The notes under the pieces: generated by a model | Told to the model about the DNA's origin: nothing | The model's input: only the letters and a program-made list of their open reading frames with translations | Databases searched by the model: none | Position numbers and translations under genes: made by a program | From: Rostratula benghalensis | Lineage: Eukaryota; Chordata; Aves; Charadriiformes; Rostratulidae | Assembly (NCBI GenBank): GCA_013399305.1 | Contig: VXAI01000019.1 | Span: forward strand, 1,145,034-1,209,033 | DNA length: 64,000 bases | Direction: 5' to 3' | Shown: in pieces, positions 63,365 to 64,000 of the stretch | How positions within the stretch are numbered: the first letter of the stretch is position 1 | Layout of the letters: each line of letters starts with the position of its first letter

Positions 63365-63381
63365 CCCCCCCCCCAAAAAAA
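63365..63381 (+). repeat. C10A7 homopolymer pair
   Basis: Ten C directly followed by seven A. Low complexity, length prone to error. Confidence 0.9.
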
Positions 63382-64000
63382 TTCCTTGTTCTTTATTGAA
63401 AAATTGATCCTACTTAGAAAAGAGAAAAGTTCTTTTGTTTGCCACTTAGCTCCATATTGATGAAGTGCCTACAGATGACTTGAATCAAGAAGACTTAATG
63501 GCCAATTACTAGGTCCAGAAGCAATAGTACCTACAGTGCATGACAGAGGTTGTTAATGAGTTACCACCATGGAAAAAAAGGATTCATGAGCCAGATGTTC
63601 AGGAAACAACTTGTAGGTCTTAAACAAGGATTTTTAAAGTTGCCTTCTTTACACAACCCATTACTGCTTACTTTTTGAGAGTTACAAGGATTCATTTCTG
63701 GTTTACAACTTAGGAAAGAAAAGAAATTTCCTTGCTTCTCTTGCTAATTATTTTGTGGCGCCACAGACTACATCAATCAGAGCAAAGCCAATAGTACAGG
63801 AACATTTAATGACATCCATGACCTCTGAGAGCACATGGTCCCTTAAGTCAGTGCTGTGGCATAAAAGGTACTTATTATTAAAAAGATTAAGAAACCTGAA
63901 GAAACCAGAGAGTACCTGTTGCAATACTACTGCAAATATAAAGATTTTGCATGCATTTTATTTAACATTTGTTGTAAAAGATGTCTCATCTGAAAGACAG

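Larger units (their letters stand above)
57254..64000. other. AT-rich non-coding stretch, no gene seen
   Basis: About 6.7 kb. It has several open frames of 100-141 codons (58458-58847, 59055-59480, 61480-61869, 62800-63102), none with a recognisable domain. Homopolymer sites are a ten-G run (58324-58333), an A-rich tract with an N (61221-61259) and a ten-C run (63365-63374). Confidence 0.5.

Noticed and set aside
1..64000. Search for tRNA, 5S, U6, histone or known microRNA genes and CRISPR arrays
   Set aside because: No diagnostic box sequences, mature microRNA sequences or regular spacer-repeat patterns were recognised by eye. A covariance-model search would be needed to exclude divergent copies.

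Overview
The window looks like vertebrate nuclear DNA, most probably from a bird. It is AT-rich, has long stretches without coding sequence, and contains one strong CpG island. Its recognisable interspersed repeats are CR1 LINEs (the main avian retrotransposon), five in both orientations, plus one probable retroviral LTR. I see no bacterial-style genes, operons, CRISPR arrays or tRNA/rRNA genes. I could not identify any host protein-coding exon with confidence. The window is probably intergenic or intronic sequence around one promoter.

Layout. 1-140 is the 3' end of a CR1 cut by the window edge. 141-3350 is AT-rich and non-coding, with a perfect A/T-tract hairpin at 2289-2331. 3351-3712 is a minus-strand CR1 3' end. 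6020-6600 is a CpG-island promoter region with plausible splice donors leaving in opposite directions (minus at 6019, plus at 6218). That would fit a bidirectional promoter whose transcripts run off both sides. 6600-7170 is a GC-rich shore with a strong hairpin at 6828-6873. 7168-7458 resembles an LTR. It directly abuts a long plus-strand CR1 (7460-9360) that keeps a broken ORF1 with an esterase-type region and an early fragment of the reverse-transcriptase ORF, but has no 3' half. 17130-17500 is another minus-strand CR1 piece, and 20378-20706 is a plus-strand CR1 3' end with an internal deletion.

The rest (about 9.4-17.1 kb, and 20.7 kb to the end) holds no gene I can support. It contains microsatellites, homopolymer tracts, small inverted repeats, a possible retrocopy 3' end at 24221-24470, and two CpG-retaining AT-rich stretches (26690-27080 and 54060-54560) that may be conserved regulatory elements.

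One clear technical point: 18543-18675 is a perfect 66-bp direct repeat split by a single N, most simply an unmerged contig overlap. I did not find a convincing new biological system. The best leads are the promoter/LTR/CR1 cluster at 6.0-9.4 kb and the two candidate conserved elements.
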